Below, piece by piece: positions 1 to 8,790 of a stretch of 64,000 nucleotides of DNA. Position 1 is the first letter of the stretch; the number at the start of each line of letters is the position of its first letter. The notes beneath the pieces are model-generated. The model searched no databases. It had not been told where the DNA came from and worked only from the letters and a program-made list of their open reading frames with translations. A program made the position numbers and the translations under genes. Source of the stretch: CAVVJA01 sp963809815 (lineage in GTDB: Bacteria; Actinomycetota; Actinomycetes; Mycobacteriales; Jatrophihabitantaceae); contig CAWELM010000025.1 of the NCBI GenBank assembly GCA_963809815.1, positions 124,001 through 188,000 on the forward strand, written 5' to 3'.

Positions 1-1050
1 TTCCTTCTGGACGTCGGTGAGCTCTTCGCGGTACTTCGGACACCGGGTATGGAACACGCAACCGGACGGCGGATTGATCGGACTCGGCAGATCGCCGGTG
101 AGCAGGATTCGTTCCCGCTGCTGTTCCTTCTGCGGATCTGGGATGGGAACCGCGGACATCAGCCCGTGCGTATACGGGTGCATCGGCTCGGCGTAGAGCA
201 CGTCCCGATCGGAAAGCTCCATGATCTTGCCGAGGTACATCACTGCGACACGGTCGGAAATGTGCCGCACCACGGACAAGTCGTGAGCGACGAAGATGTA
301 GGCGAGGTCGTACTCGCTCTGCAGGTCTTCGAGCAGGTTCACGACCTGCGCCTGGATGGATACGTCCAGGGCCGATACCGGCTCGTCGCACACGACCAGC
401 TTCGGCCGAAGGGCGATGGCCCGCGCAATACCGATGCGTTGCCGCTGGCCGCCGGAAAACTCGTTCGGGTAGCGGTTGTAGTGCTCGGGGTTGAGGCCGA
501 CGCGCTCCATCAGCGTCTGTACCTCGGCCTTGACGCCTTTTTCCGTTTTGACCTTTTGGATCCGGAACGGGGCTCCGACGATCGCCCCGATGTTGTGGCG
601 TGGATTAAGCGACGAATAAGGGTCTTGGAAGATCATCTGGATGTCGCGCCGGAGTGGCCGCATCTGGTCCCGTTTGAGCTGCGAAATCTCCCGGCCCTCG
701 AATGTGATGGAGCCGCCCGTGGGCTCGAGCAATCGGGTGATCACCCGGCCGGTCGTCGACTTTCCGCAGCCCGACTCACCCACCAGACCGAGCGTCTCGC
801 CCGCCCGAACCGAGAAGGACACCCCGTCGACGGCCTTGACCGCCCCCACCTGTTTCTGGAACAGGACTCCTTGCTTGATCGGGAAGTGCTTCTGGACCCG
901 ATTGACCGTGAGCAGGGCGTGCGGGTCGTCGGCCGCCGGGTGGACGTCCGGCTGGGTCGTTTCAGACGTATCGGCGGTGCGCTCGGTTGTCTCGGCGGTG
1001 CCGTTGGTCATCGTCGGCGGTTGTCCATCCTGGGGCGGGCGGTGGGTCAT
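1..1050 (-). CDS. oppF: Oligopeptide/dipeptide ABC transporter ATP-binding subunit (OppF-type), 3' end outside window
   Basis: One of the two ATPases that power peptide import through the OppB/OppC channel. The minus-strand frame is open for 350 codons from ATG at 1050 to the window edge, so the C-terminus is missing. Visible motifs: Walker A GESGCGKST (about residues 91-99), Q-loop Q142, signature FSGGQRQR (198-205), Walker B VVCDEP (219-224), H-loop H256, and the C-terminal oligopeptide-transporter extension with the GCVFHTRCP-type Cys motif near 330. The first 45 residues are a Thr/Pro/Asp-rich tail not needed for the fold; an in-frame ATG at 1011 is an alternative start. It begins 7 bp after the oppD stop, so it is the last visible gene of the opp operon. 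OppF versus DppF cannot be decided from sequence. Confidence 0.93.
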   Translation of the reverse strand, partial: MTHRPPQDGQPPTMTNGTAETTERTADTSETTQPDVHPAADDPHALLTVNRVQKHFPIKQGVLFQKQVGAVKAVDGVSFSVRAGETLGLVGESGCGKSTTGRVITRLLEPTGGSITFEGREISQLKRDQMRPLRRDIQMIFQDPYSSLNPRHNIGAIVGAPFRIQKVKTEKGVKAEVQTLMERVGLNPEHYNRYPNEFSGGQRQRIGIARAIALRPKLVVCDEPVSALDVSIQAQVVNLLEDLQSEYDLAYIFVAHDLSVVRHISDRVAVMYLGKIMELSDRDVLYAEPMHPYTHGLMSAVPIPDPQKEQQRERILLTGDLPSPINPPSGCVFHTRCPKYREELTDVQKE

Positions 1051-1057
1051 CGCGTGC

Positions 1058-2143
1058 TCACAGCTTCGCCGCGATCTCGGAGATCCAAATCCGTTTACGT
1101 TCAGCCGAGTCGATGTGACACCGCACCGGGTGACTGCCGGCCGCGGCGACGAGATCCGGTCGAACCTCCCGGCACGCGTTTCCTGGTACGTGGTCGATGA
1201 ACCGGCACCGCGGGTTGAAGACGCAGCCCTTTGGCACCTTGATCAGCGACGGTGGCTGGCCCGGGATCGGCTGGAGTCGCGCCTGTCGCTTGCGATCCAT
1301 CCGCGGCATCGAGCCGAGCAATCCCCAGGTATAGGGCATCTCGGGGCGGTAGAAGATCTCCTCGACCGTGCCCATCTCCACACACTGACCGCCGTACATG
1401 ACGAGCACCCGCTCGCAGGTCTCCGCGACGACCCCGAGATCGTGGGTGATCAGTATGACCGCCGAGTTGTACTCACGTTGCAGATCCTTGATCAACTCGA
1501 GGATCTGTGCCTGCACGGTGACATCGAGCGCGGTCGTCGGCTCGTCGGCGATCAGGAGCTTGGGGTTGCAGATGAGCGCCATGGCAATCATCGCGCGCTG
1601 GCGCATTCCGCCGGAGAACTGGTGCGGGTAGTCGCGGTACCGGCTTTCCGGATTCGGTATGCCCACGCGCCGGAGCATGTCCACGGTCGCCTGGTGCGCG
1701 GCTTTCTTACCCACGTGGTTGTGCACCAGGTAGGCCTCGCGGATCTGGTCGCCGACTCGGTAGAACGGGTGCATCGACGACAACGGATCCTGGAAGATCA
1801 TCGACATGACGTCGCCGCGCAACTTCCGCATGTCCGCCTCGCTGGCCCGGACGAGATCCTGACCGTCGAGCGTGATCGAACCGGTGACCTCCGCACTGGT
1901 GCCCTTGAGCAGCCCCAAAATCGCCTGGCTCGTCACTGACTTGCCCGAGCCGGATTCGCCGACGATGCCGAGCGTCTGGCCGCGAGCGAGGTCGAGATTG
2001 ATGCCGTTGACAGCCTGGACGATGCCGTCCTCGGTCGGGAACTGGACCTGGAGATCGCGCACACTCAGGAAGGCGTCGGACGCCGGCTCGGCGGTGACGG
2101 CCTCGACGTCGATGGCGACGCGCTCAGCCCCGGTCATGGGCAC
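1058..2143 (-). CDS. oppD: Oligopeptide/dipeptide ABC transporter ATP-binding subunit (OppD-type)
   Basis: Cytoplasmic ATPase of a peptide importer, 361 aa, the usual OppD size. Walker A GESGSGKS (62-69), Q-loop Q118, signature FSGGMRQ (176-182), Walker B LLIADEP (196-202), D-loop ALD and H-loop ITHD near 231 are all present, followed by the Cys-containing C-terminal extension (GCVFNPRC) typical of the Opp/Dpp ATPases. It pairs with the downstream OppF-type ATPase to form the heterodimeric motor. Spacing is about 37 bp from oppB upstream and 7 bp to oppF downstream, consistent with one transcript. A nickel- or sugar-peptide substrate cannot be excluded from the ATPase alone. Confidence 0.95.
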   Translation of the reverse strand: MPMTGAERVAIDVEAVTAEPASDAFLSVRDLQVQFPTEDGIVQAVNGINLDLARGQTLGIVGESGSGKSVTSQAILGLLKGTSAEVTGSITLDGQDLVRASEADMRKLRGDVMSMIFQDPLSSMHPFYRVGDQIREAYLVHNHVGKKAAHQATVDMLRRVGIPNPESRYRDYPHQFSGGMRQRAMIAMALICNPKLLIADEPTTALDVTVQAQILELIKDLQREYNSAVILITHDLGVVAETCERVLVMYGGQCVEMGTVEEIFYRPEMPYTWGLLGSMPRMDRKRQARLQPIPGQPPSLIKVPKGCVFNPRCRFIDHVPGNACREVRPDLVAAAGSHPVRCHIDSAERKRIWISEIAAKL

Positions 2144-2180
2144 CTCGCACGGCGCTTGACTGCCCGCGACACTGGCACCA

Positions 2181-3179
2181 TCAATTCAACCTCACCCTGG
2201 GGTCGATCACAGCGTACAGAATATCGACGATGATGTTGGCGAAGATGATGAAGAAGGCCGAGAACAGGACGACGGCCATAACGACGGGCAGATCCTCGTT
2301 GAAGGTGGCGTTCACGGCGGTGCGGCCCAACCCGGGCACGCTGAAAATCGTCTCGGTCAGCACGGCACCGCCAAGCAGCGCGCCCAGGTCGAGGCCGAAT
2401 ACCGTGACGACCGGGGTGATCGCGGCACGCAGGCCGTGCTTGAGGGTCACGGTCCGGCTCGGCAGCCCTTTGGCCCGGGCCGTGCGGATGTAGTCCTCGC
2501 CCATTGTCTCGATCATGTTGGCCCGCGTCAGGCGCACGTAGTTGGCTCCGAAGATCAGCGCGAGGGTGAGCCAGGGGAGGATGTAGTTCCTAGCCCAGGT
2601 CCACGGATCAGGGTTCCACGGTGAGGTGACCGTGTTGGATGTGTAAGGCAGGATCTGCCACTTGCCGACCACAATCCACAGAAATAACAACCCGATGAAC
2701 GGCGCCGGCAGTGAGACACCGACCGATGAAATCGCCACGGCGATCTTGTCCGGCCATTTTCCCCGGTGTAAGGCGGCGGCGACGCCTATCAGCACTCCGA
2801 AGATCAGAAATATCGTTGCGGCACCGATAGCGATCGACAGCGTGTAGGGCAGCGCGGTCTTGATTTGGTCCCAGACCGGCCGGTTGTTCTGGAACGACGT
2901 GCCGAAGCACGGCCAACTGCACCAGTACCTACCACTCGGGGGACCCATCTCCCGCCCCGCGACGAGTCCCTTCATGTACTGCAAGTACTGGACGACGAGG
3001 GGCTTATCCAGGCCGAGAGCAACCCGAGCCTGTGCAATGCGCTCGGGCGTGCAGCCCTTGCCGCACGAGTCGGCCGCGGGATCGGCCGGCCCGGCGAAGA
3101 ACAGCAGGAACGTCACGATGCTCGTCGCGATCAGCAGCGCGATCAAGGCCAGGAAGCGCCGGATGAGAAATCTGAGCAT
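2181..3179 (-). CDS. oppB: Oligopeptide ABC transporter permease (OppB-type)
   Basis: Membrane subunit, 332 aa, with six predicted membrane segments and the binding-protein-dependent permease EAA loop around YIRTARAKGLPSRTV, where the ATPases dock. The start is the ATG at 3179 (MLRFLIRRFLAL), because OppB proteins begin directly with this basic stretch and first helix. Longer upstream readings run through a GC-rich hairpin and do not look like protein. The only purine-rich stretch before the ATG is GGAG directly abutting it, so translation may be weak or coupled. It lies between the binding-protein gene (upstream) and oppD (downstream). Confidence 0.93.
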   Translation of the reverse strand: MLRFLIRRFLALIALLIATSIVTFLLFFAGPADPAADSCGKGCTPERIAQARVALGLDKPLVVQYLQYMKGLVAGREMGPPSGRYWCSWPCFGTSFQNNRPVWDQIKTALPYTLSIAIGAATIFLIFGVLIGVAAALHRGKWPDKIAVAISSVGVSLPAPFIGLLFLWIVVGKWQILPYTSNTVTSPWNPDPWTWARNYILPWLTLALIFGANYVRLTRANMIETMGEDYIRTARAKGLPSRTVTLKHGLRAAITPVVTVFGLDLGALLGGAVLTETIFSVPGLGRTAVNATFNEDLPVVMAVVLFSAFFIIFANIIVDILYAVIDPRVRLN

Positions 3180-3192
3180 CTCCGCGAGAGTG

Positions 3193-3223
3193 GGCTGGCC
3201 CCCGCCCAGGGCGGGAGCCAGCC
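3193..3223 (-). promoter_or_regulatory. Intercistronic hairpin between oppA and oppB
   Basis: A 15-bp stem with one C-A mismatch and almost no loop, made of GGCTGGCCCCCGCCC and its near-complement. It sits between the oppA stop (3272) and the oppB start (3179). No T-run follows on the transcribed strand, so it is unlikely to be a full terminator. A 3'-end-protecting or partially terminating hairpin that raises binding protein over permease fits the position (inference). Confidence 0.6.
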
Positions 3224-3271
3224 GACTCGTCCTCCTATTCCCTTGTTTCCTGCAGGGATGTGTGCTGACTA

Positions 3272-5020
3272 CTAGTGCTGAACTCCCATGGTGTTCAGGT
3301 CGATCTCGCCGAAGATCGTCGAGACGCCCGCGTTGCGGAGGTTCGAGCCGACGACGTTCGGGTCGTTGGACGAGATCGTCGACAGCAGCGGCCACACCTG
3401 AGACAGCTGCTGGTTCGTGATGTCGTTCAACCCGGAGTTATTCGCCGCCGAGACATCGGCCGCGATGTTCTTGAACACCGTGGTGTCGTCCGTCATCGAG
3501 AAGTTGTTCGCGTTCCACTTCGTTAGATCCGAGTTACCACCCAGCACCGGTGGCGTAGTCGCAGCCATGGTCGGCCAGTCCCAGCACCAGCCCGCGCGGG
3601 CCATGTCCGGCGGGCTATCGCTACGGAGGGTCTTGTAGTAAGAACTCTGCGGAATCTGGTCGATGACCATATTGATGCCGGCCGCCTTGAGGTCGTTCTG
3701 GATCTGCGTCGCGACCGTCTTCTGCTTCACCGACGTGTTGGCTACGCCATAGTGGATGGTCGGGCTCTGCCCGTTCAACAACGCCTTGGCCGCGGCCGGG
3801 TCACCAGTCGGCTTGAGCCCCAGGTTCGGCGGCGCGAAATTGGGGACGGTCGACTGGATCGACGGCGACACGATGGTGTCGATCACCGAGCCGAAGATCG
3901 CTCCACCGTAGACGGTCGCGATGGCTTGCCGGTTGATGGCCATCGCGATCGCCTTGCGAACGTTGACGTCTTTGATCTTCTGGACGTTCAATACCTCGTA
4001 GTCGACACACGGGGTCGCGCCGTTCGTGAACCGCGCATTGACACTCGGTTCTTTGATCTTCGGCAGGTCGGCGTTCTGCAGGGCGCCGGAGTTCTCCAGC
4101 GTGGTGGCGTTCTTGTCCGCACCCTGATCGGCAATCAGCCGCTGGCTGATCGTGGGCAGGTCGATTCCGAACGTCTCCACGAAGCTGTCCGGCAGCGCGG
4201 GGCGGTTCGGGTCGGTCGACGCATCCCAGTTGGTGTTGCGGACCAGCGTGAGCGACTTGTCCGGCGTGTAGCTCGAGATCTTGTACGGGCCGGATGACAC
4301 CGGGTGGAAGTCGTAATTCTGCTTGTCGTCCTTGGCCTTGGGCACCGGGGCCGTGTAGAACAGCGACAGAATCCAGTCCGACTCGGGCTGCGCGGACGCG
4401 TACTTGAACACGATTGTGCTGTCGTCCGGGGTCTGCACGCCCGCCAGGTCCTTGGTCGGATCCTTGTACGGACCGGCGTAGTTGTTCGGGTTCTCGAGCA
4501 GGTCAGTCATGTACGTCGCGCCGTCTTTGTAGATGTCCGTCGCGAAGGACCGCTCGACCGCGTACTTAATGTCTTTGCTCGTGATCGGCGTGCCGTCCTC
4601 GAACTTCAAACCGGTGCGGAGCTTGTAGGTCCAGGTCTTCTTGTCCGCCGATGGCGTACCCAGGTTCTCGGCGAGGTCAGGCTCGATCTGCGGCTTCTGG
4701 CCGGGGGTGTCCTTGATGAAGGTCAGCGTCCGATAGATCAGCCGGCCGAGCTCACCGGAGTTGGTGACGTAGTTCTGCACCGGGTCGAGGTGCTCGAAGT
4801 TGGCGTCGGACAGGATGTTGACCGTGCCGCCCTTGGTGGTGAAGCCAGGCTGAATCACCTTGTTCAGGCCGGCTGCGTTGCCCGCTGATGCCGGCGCGGA
4901 GCTTGCGCCACCGCTTGCGCCACCACCGTTGTTGTTGCTCTTCGAGCTCGAGCAGGCCGCGACCAGGGCAACGGCTGCTGTCCCTGCCACGGTCGCAACG
5001 ATGACTCTGCGACGATTCAT
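3272..5020 (-). CDS. oppA: Oligopeptide-binding lipoprotein (solute-binding protein family 5)
   Basis: Extracellular peptide-binding subunit of the importer, 582 aa. The N-terminus is a lipoprotein signal peptide: three Arg, a hydrophobic core and the lipobox LVAAC with lipidated Cys23. A low-complexity Ser/Gly/Asn/Ala linker follows, then the SBP_bac_5 fold with family-typical stretches such as LRTGLKFEDGTPITSKDIKY. GAAAGGA lies 12 nt before the ATG. The gene sits between oppC (upstream, 80 bp) and oppB (downstream). Peptide preference cannot be read from the sequence. Confidence 0.95.
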   Translation of the reverse strand: MNRRRVIVATVAGTAAVALVAACSSSKSNNNGGGASGGASSAPASAGNAAGLNKVIQPGFTTKGGTVNILSDANFEHLDPVQNYVTNSGELGRLIYRTLTFIKDTPGQKPQIEPDLAENLGTPSADKKTWTYKLRTGLKFEDGTPITSKDIKYAVERSFATDIYKDGATYMTDLLENPNNYAGPYKDPTKDLAGVQTPDDSTIVFKYASAQPESDWILSLFYTAPVPKAKDDKQNYDFHPVSSGPYKISSYTPDKSLTLVRNTNWDASTDPNRPALPDSFVETFGIDLPTISQRLIADQGADKNATTLENSGALQNADLPKIKEPSVNARFTNGATPCVDYEVLNVQKIKDVNVRKAIAMAINRQAIATVYGGAIFGSVIDTIVSPSIQSTVPNFAPPNLGLKPTGDPAAAKALLNGQSPTIHYGVANTSVKQKTVATQIQNDLKAAGINMVIDQIPQSSYYKTLRSDSPPDMARAGWCWDWPTMAATTPPVLGGNSDLTKWNANNFSMTDDTTVFKNIAADVSAANNSGLNDITNQQLSQVWPLLSTISSNDPNVVGSNLRNAGVSTIFGEIDLNTMGVQH

Positions 5021-5100
5021 TCGGTAATCGTGTCCTTTCTTGGTGATCGGAAGGACCTTGTGAGCCCTTCAGCGGCACTAAATCGAGAGCAAGAACGTTG

Positions 5101-6135
5101 CTAGCCGCGGCTCGCACGGGGATCCAGGGCGTCGCGTACTGCGTCGCCGAGCAGGTTGAACGCCATCACTGTAAGCAACAGCATGACGCCGGGCACGATC
5201 ATGAACCAGGGATCGAGCTGGTACCAGTTGTTGCTCTGGGACTGGTTGAGCATCTGCCCCCACGACGGCGTGGGGTCGCGGACCCCGACGCCGAGGAACG
5301 ACAGGGCCGCTTCGGCCGTGATGTTCGTCGGAATGGCCAACGTGGCGTAGACCAGTACGACCGCCGTGACGTTCGGGATGATCTCCTTCATGATGATGCG
5401 CCCGGACGACGATCCGATGGCGCGCGCCGACTCGACGAACTCTCGCTCCCGGAGACTAAGGACCTGGCCGCGGACTATTCGGGCCAAGTAGGGCCAGCCG
5501 AAGAACCCCAGGATAATGATCAGCGACACGATGGGTAACGTGCTGCCCTGGCCCAAGAATGTGTTGCCCAGGCGGTTCTGCAGGATCGGGGTCAAGGTCA
5601 ACGTGAAGAGCAAGACCGGGAAAGCCAGCAGCAGGTCCATGCCCCGGCTGATGGCCGAGTCGAGGAACCCGCCGAAGTAGGCGGCCGTTGCGCCGAGGAT
5701 GGTGCCGAAGACGACAGCCACGATCGTGGCACAGATAGCAATCGTGAGGGACACCCGGGCGCCGTAGGCGACGCGAGCGAAGATGTCCCGGCCGGTTTGT
5801 GGCTCAACCCCGAGCCAATGGTTCCACGACGGGTACATGTAGCCGGGTAGCGGAAGCCCTGGAGTGAAAGTGACCGATCCATCGTCGAGCACCGAGGTGC
5901 TGTTGTGGAAGGTATACGGATCATTGCCGTTGATCTTGACAATCAGAGGCGCGAAGATCGCCAACAGGATCAGGAACACGATGAAGCCCAGGCTGGCCAT
6001 GGCCACCTTGCTGCGGCGGATACGCCGCCAGGCCAGCGCCCACAGAGATCGACCCTGGACCGCGGCCGGCGCCTCAGTTATGCCCACTTCGGCCTGGGCG
6101 ACCGCCTGATCGAGTTCGCCGGTCGGCATCGTCAT
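5101..6135 (-). CDS. oppC: Oligopeptide ABC transporter permease (OppC-type), first gene of the operon
   Basis: Second membrane subunit, 344 aa: cytoplasmic N-tail, first helix at about 44-66, a large extracytoplasmic loop with the GVEPQTGRDIFARV stretch that marks OppC/DppC, then five further helices and the EAA loop REREFVESARAIG. A strong Shine-Dalgarno AAGGAGG (6146-6152) lies 10 nt before the ATG at 6135. It is the first gene of the cluster, giving the order oppC-oppA-oppB-oppD-oppF; the common arrangement starts with oppA or oppB. Its upstream region holds a 9-bp inverted repeat. Confidence 0.94.
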   Translation of the reverse strand: MTMPTGELDQAVAQAEVGITEAPAAVQGRSLWALAWRRIRRSKVAMASLGFIVFLILLAIFAPLIVKINGNDPYTFHNSTSVLDDGSVTFTPGLPLPGYMYPSWNHWLGVEPQTGRDIFARVAYGARVSLTIAICATIVAVVFGTILGATAAYFGGFLDSAISRGMDLLLAFPVLLFTLTLTPILQNRLGNTFLGQGSTLPIVSLIIILGFFGWPYLARIVRGQVLSLREREFVESARAIGSSSGRIIMKEIIPNVTAVVLVYATLAIPTNITAEAALSFLGVGVRDPTPSWGQMLNQSQSNNWYQLDPWFMIVPGVMLLLTVMAFNLLGDAVRDALDPRASRG

Positions 6136-6521
6136 CGAGATGCGACCTCCTTCTCACCCAACCAGCGGGATGGTGCCGGTTGGTCTCAGAGCTTGTGGCT
6201 AGCGAGGCACGTTATTCGCTAGCCCATCCGCTGAACACCCCGGATGTTGATAGTCGCCCGAGTGGCCCTTCGTGAAAGCACTCAAGCAACCACCACACCA
6301 TCGACTCAGGGGATAGCCGTTGGCCATCCCCCACCTCAGATCGACCCTCACTCTAGGCATGCGGAAGGAGCCAACTGGGCATCAGGGACAAGAAGTTGTC
6401 GATTCGTGATCACGGCCAAACAATGGTGCATGTCGGTCGTTACGCTATGCAATCAATCGAGTGCTTTCTGTGACAGTTCTATCGCCTGTAGTTGACGATT
6501 CGGCCAGCTGGCATGCGTCGG
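6136..6521. other. Intergenic region upstream of the opp operon
   Basis: About 385 bp without a convincing gene. It must hold the opp promoter on the minus strand; no -35/-10 pair stands out. Apart from the oppC Shine-Dalgarno and the inverted repeat at 6197-6224 I see no repeat or terminator. Short open frames here look like non-coding translations. Confidence 0.5.
6197..6224. promoter_or_regulatory. 9-bp perfect inverted repeat upstream of oppC (possible operator)
   Basis: GGCTAGCGA and its exact complement TCGCTAGCC are separated by 10 nt, centred about 75 bp before the oppC start. The one-helical-turn spacer suits a dimeric regulator or a 5'UTR hairpin. Which protein would bind is unknown. 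Confidence 0.4.
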
Positions 6522-6806
6522 TCACGGGCGACGCGCCCCGGACAACTCGGCGGAGCTGGCGTCGATTCGGGTGGTCCCGCGGGTCACGAGGTCGAGCTGG
6601 CGCAGGAGCGAGCGGACCGTTCTCCGGCGCCAGGCCAGCAGGCCGCGTCGTTCCTGCTCCAAGGTGACCACCACGCCGGCCGAGGTCGAGATCGTGCGCG
6701 CGCGGATGGTCGAAGGCAGACCGGCGAGGCGGACCAGCACGTCGTCCTCCGCCCCGGGCACAACCGTGGCGACGCGGAACCGGTGCGTAAGCCTGGGGCG
6801 CATCAC
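6522..6806 (-). CDS. Hypothetical protein (94 aa), translationally coupled to the nitrilase
   Basis: The frame begins GTG-ATG, and these codons overlap the TGA stop of the upstream nitrilase-family gene, a layout typical of coupled actinobacterial genes. The product is small and basic, with a plausible alternating hydrophobic core (VATVVPGAEDDVLVRLAGLP) and no membrane segment, signal or family I recognise. The competing minus-strand frame over the same bases (6445-6846) is Arg/Pro/Gly-rich and looks like a shadow. The overlap is the main evidence, so existence is probable rather than certain. Confidence 0.5.
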   Translation of the reverse strand: MMRPRLTHRFRVATVVPGAEDDVLVRLAGLPSTIRARTISTSAGVVVTLEQERRGLLAWRRRTVRSLLRQLDLVTRGTTRIDASSAELSGARRP

Positions 6807-7576
6807 GTGCGCCGATCAGCCAAGAACGGAAAGCGCTTCCGGACATTCGCGACCCGCTCAGCTGTCACATCGGCGACCAACACGGTTTCACCCATCGATG
6901 CCTCGACGAGAACAAGGCCGGCCGGGTCCACGATCGCGCTGTCCCCGACGTAGTGATCGTTCTTCACCGTGCCGACCCGGTTGACGCCAACCACATAGGC
7001 CTGGTTCTCGATCGCTCGAGCTCGTAGCAGCGTGCGCCAATGTTCTCGACGCGGCTCCGGCCAGTTTGCCGGTACGACATAGATGTCGGTCAGCGCCGCT
7101 CGGGCCCAGAACTCGTCAGCAAATCGCAAGTCGTAGCAGACGAACGGGCTCACTCGGACGGACTCACCGTTGGCCACCACGTCGACGGTGAGGAACTGCG
7201 TGCCGGCGGCGTAGTGCTTGTCCTCGCCGACATAACTGAACGGGTGGATCTTGGCATAGCGCTGGACCTCGCCAGAGGGCTGGGCCACGACCGCAACGTT
7301 GCGCGCGCGGCCGTCCGCACGGTCCCACTGCGCGATGGAGCCGACCAGGTAGCTGCCGTGCTCCCGGGCCTGGTCGACCAGGAACTGTTCATTTGCGCCG
7401 CCGGGGTGTTCGGCGATGCGTTCCGGCTGCATGGAGAACCCGGTCGCGTACATCTCCGTCAACACGATCAGCCGGGCCCCGGCGACCGCCGCCTGAGCGA
7501 TCAGAGGCGCGACGTTCTTGCGGGTGCGTTCGGCGTCCTCCCACACGATGTCGTGCTGGATGGCTGCGACCTTCAT
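6803..7576 (-). CDS. Carbon-nitrogen hydrolase, omega-amidase type (nitrilase superfamily)
   Basis: 257 aa, with the nitrilase catalytic triad visible as E41 (LTEMYATGF), K109 (YAKIHPFSY) and C147 (PFVCYDLRF). The compact length and the CYDLRF context match the Nit2/YafV branch, which hydrolyses alpha-ketoglutaramate or alpha-ketosuccinamate to the keto acid and ammonia. The gene starts inside the stop codon of an aminotransferase gene (4-bp ATGA overlap). In the glutamine transaminase-omega-amidase pathway these two enzymes act in sequence, often in methionine salvage (4-methylthio-2-oxobutanoate to methionine). The enzyme class is clear; the substrate is inferred from the pairing. Confidence 0.88.
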   Translation of the reverse strand: MKVAAIQHDIVWEDAERTRKNVAPLIAQAAVAGARLIVLTEMYATGFSMQPERIAEHPGGANEQFLVDQAREHGSYLVGSIAQWDRADGRARNVAVVAQPSGEVQRYAKIHPFSYVGEDKHYAAGTQFLTVDVVANGESVRVSPFVCYDLRFADEFWARAALTDIYVVPANWPEPRREHWRTLLRARAIENQAYVVGVNRVGTVKNDHYVGDSAIVDPAGLVLVEASMGETVLVADVTAERVANVRKRFPFLADRRT

Positions 7577-8742
7577 CTCTCCACATCCTTCAGCCGGCTG
7601 AGGGCCTCGGCGAGTACGGTGGCCTGCTTGCAGAATGCGAAGCGGACCAAGTTGTCGCCGGCGTCGGAGTCATAGAACACGCCCGTCGGGATCGCGACCA
7701 CACGATGATGCTGTGGCAGCCGCCGGCAGTAGGCGATCGCGTCCGAGTGAACGTCGACGGTCGCGAAGTAGGTCGCCTCCGGGACGATGACGTCGTAGCC
7801 GAGGTCGGCGAGCCCTCCGCAGAGCAGGTCACGTTGCCCCTGCAGGGTCTCCGCAATCTGCGCGAAGAACTCATCGGACTGGTCGAGCCCGATCGCGACG
7901 GCGGGCTGGAACGGTCCGCCGTTGACGTAGGTAAGGAACTGCTTGACCGTGCGAATGGCGGCGATGAGCGCCGGCGGCGCGCACGCCCAGCCGATCTTCC
8001 ATCCGGTCACGCTCAGCGTCTTGCCGCCGCTGCCGATTGCGACCGTGCGATGTCGCATACCTGGGAGCCCGGCCAGCGGCAGGTGCGCTCTCCCGTCGAA
8101 GATCAAGTGCTCGTATACCTCATCGGTGACAACGATGAGGTCACGCTCGACGGCCAGGTCGGCGATGAGCTTGAGCTCGGTGCCGTCGAAGACCTTTCCG
8201 GTTGGGTTGTGCGGAGTATTGAGCAAGATCAGCCTGGTCCGAGGCGAGATCGCTTGGCGTAGTTCCTCCGCATCGAACGCCCACCGGTCACCGGTATGGC
8301 GCAGGGTTACCGTCCGGCGACGCGCCCCGGCCAGAGCAATGCACGCGGGGTACGAGTCGTAGTACGGCTCGAACACCACGACTTCATCGCCGGGCTCGGT
8401 CAGGCTCAGGATTGCGGCGGCGATCGCCTCAGTCGCGCCCGCCGTCACGAGGATTTCGGTCGCGGGGTCATAGTCGAGCCCGTAGAACCGTTGCTGATGG
8501 CGCGCGATGGCGTTCCGAAGCTCTGGCACGCCGAGACCCGGCGGGTACTGATTGTGCTTGCCACTACGAATCGCCTCGACCGCCGCCTCGAGCACGACCC
8601 CCGGACCGTCCGTGTCCGGAAACCCTTGGCCCAGGTTGATGCTCCCGGTCGCCACCGCCAGCGCCGACATCTCCGCGAAGATCGTGGTTCCGAACTCGCG
8701 CATCCGCTCCACGAGGGGAATCGGGACCTCGCTGACGCTCAC
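7573..8742 (-). CDS. PLP-dependent class I aminotransferase (YbdL/glutamine transaminase K-like)
   Basis: 389 aa fold-type I aminotransferase. Visible: NPTG (179-182), TDEVYEHL (207-214), the PLP Schiff-base lysine K241 in SGGKTLSVTGWKIGW, and a C-terminal Arg in LVRFAF that would hold the substrate carboxylate. The IFAEMSALA...LGQGFPD start is characteristic of the MtnE/YbdL/kynurenine aminotransferase group, which prefers methionine, glutamine or aromatic donors. It overlaps the omega-amidase gene by 4 bp. The start is GTG at 8742, 7 nt after a TAATGT -10 box, so the mRNA is probably leaderless. Confidence 0.9.
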   Translation of the reverse strand: MSVSEVPIPLVERMREFGTTIFAEMSALAVATGSINLGQGFPDTDGPGVVLEAAVEAIRSGKHNQYPPGLGVPELRNAIARHQQRFYGLDYDPATEILVTAGATEAIAAAILSLTEPGDEVVVFEPYYDSYPACIALAGARRRTVTLRHTGDRWAFDAEELRQAISPRTRLILLNTPHNPTGKVFDGTELKLIADLAVERDLIVVTDEVYEHLIFDGRAHLPLAGLPGMRHRTVAIGSGGKTLSVTGWKIGWACAPPALIAAIRTVKQFLTYVNGGPFQPAVAIGLDQSDEFFAQIAETLQGQRDLLCGGLADLGYDVIVPEATYFATVDVHSDAIAYCRRLPQHHRVVAIPTGVFYDSDAGDNLVRFAFCKQATVLAEALSRLKDVER

Positions 8743-8749
8743 GGGATCG

Positions 8750-8755
8750 ACATTA
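8750..8755 (-). promoter_or_regulatory. -10 box TAATGT, leaderless start of the aminotransferase
   Basis: TAATGT lies 7 nt before the GTG at 8742, with no Shine-Dalgarno between. Transcription would begin at or next to the start codon. Confidence 0.5.
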
Positions 8756-8790
8756 GTGTCCCCGCCGCGGCGCGGGTCGGTTTGCGCGGC

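Noticed and set aside
49..1939. Long plus-strand open frames over the opp ATPases
   Set aside because: Antiparallel to oppF and oppD, which carry complete Walker motifs; the plus-strand products are Arg/His/Asp-rich with no domain.
3180..3395. N-terminal extension of OppB
   Set aside because: It reads through the intercistronic hairpin and the end of oppA; the MLRFLIRR start is canonical.
6445..6846. 133-aa minus-strand frame downstream of the nitrilase
   Set aside because: Low-complexity Arg/Pro/Gly composition and conflict with the coupled 94-aa frame.
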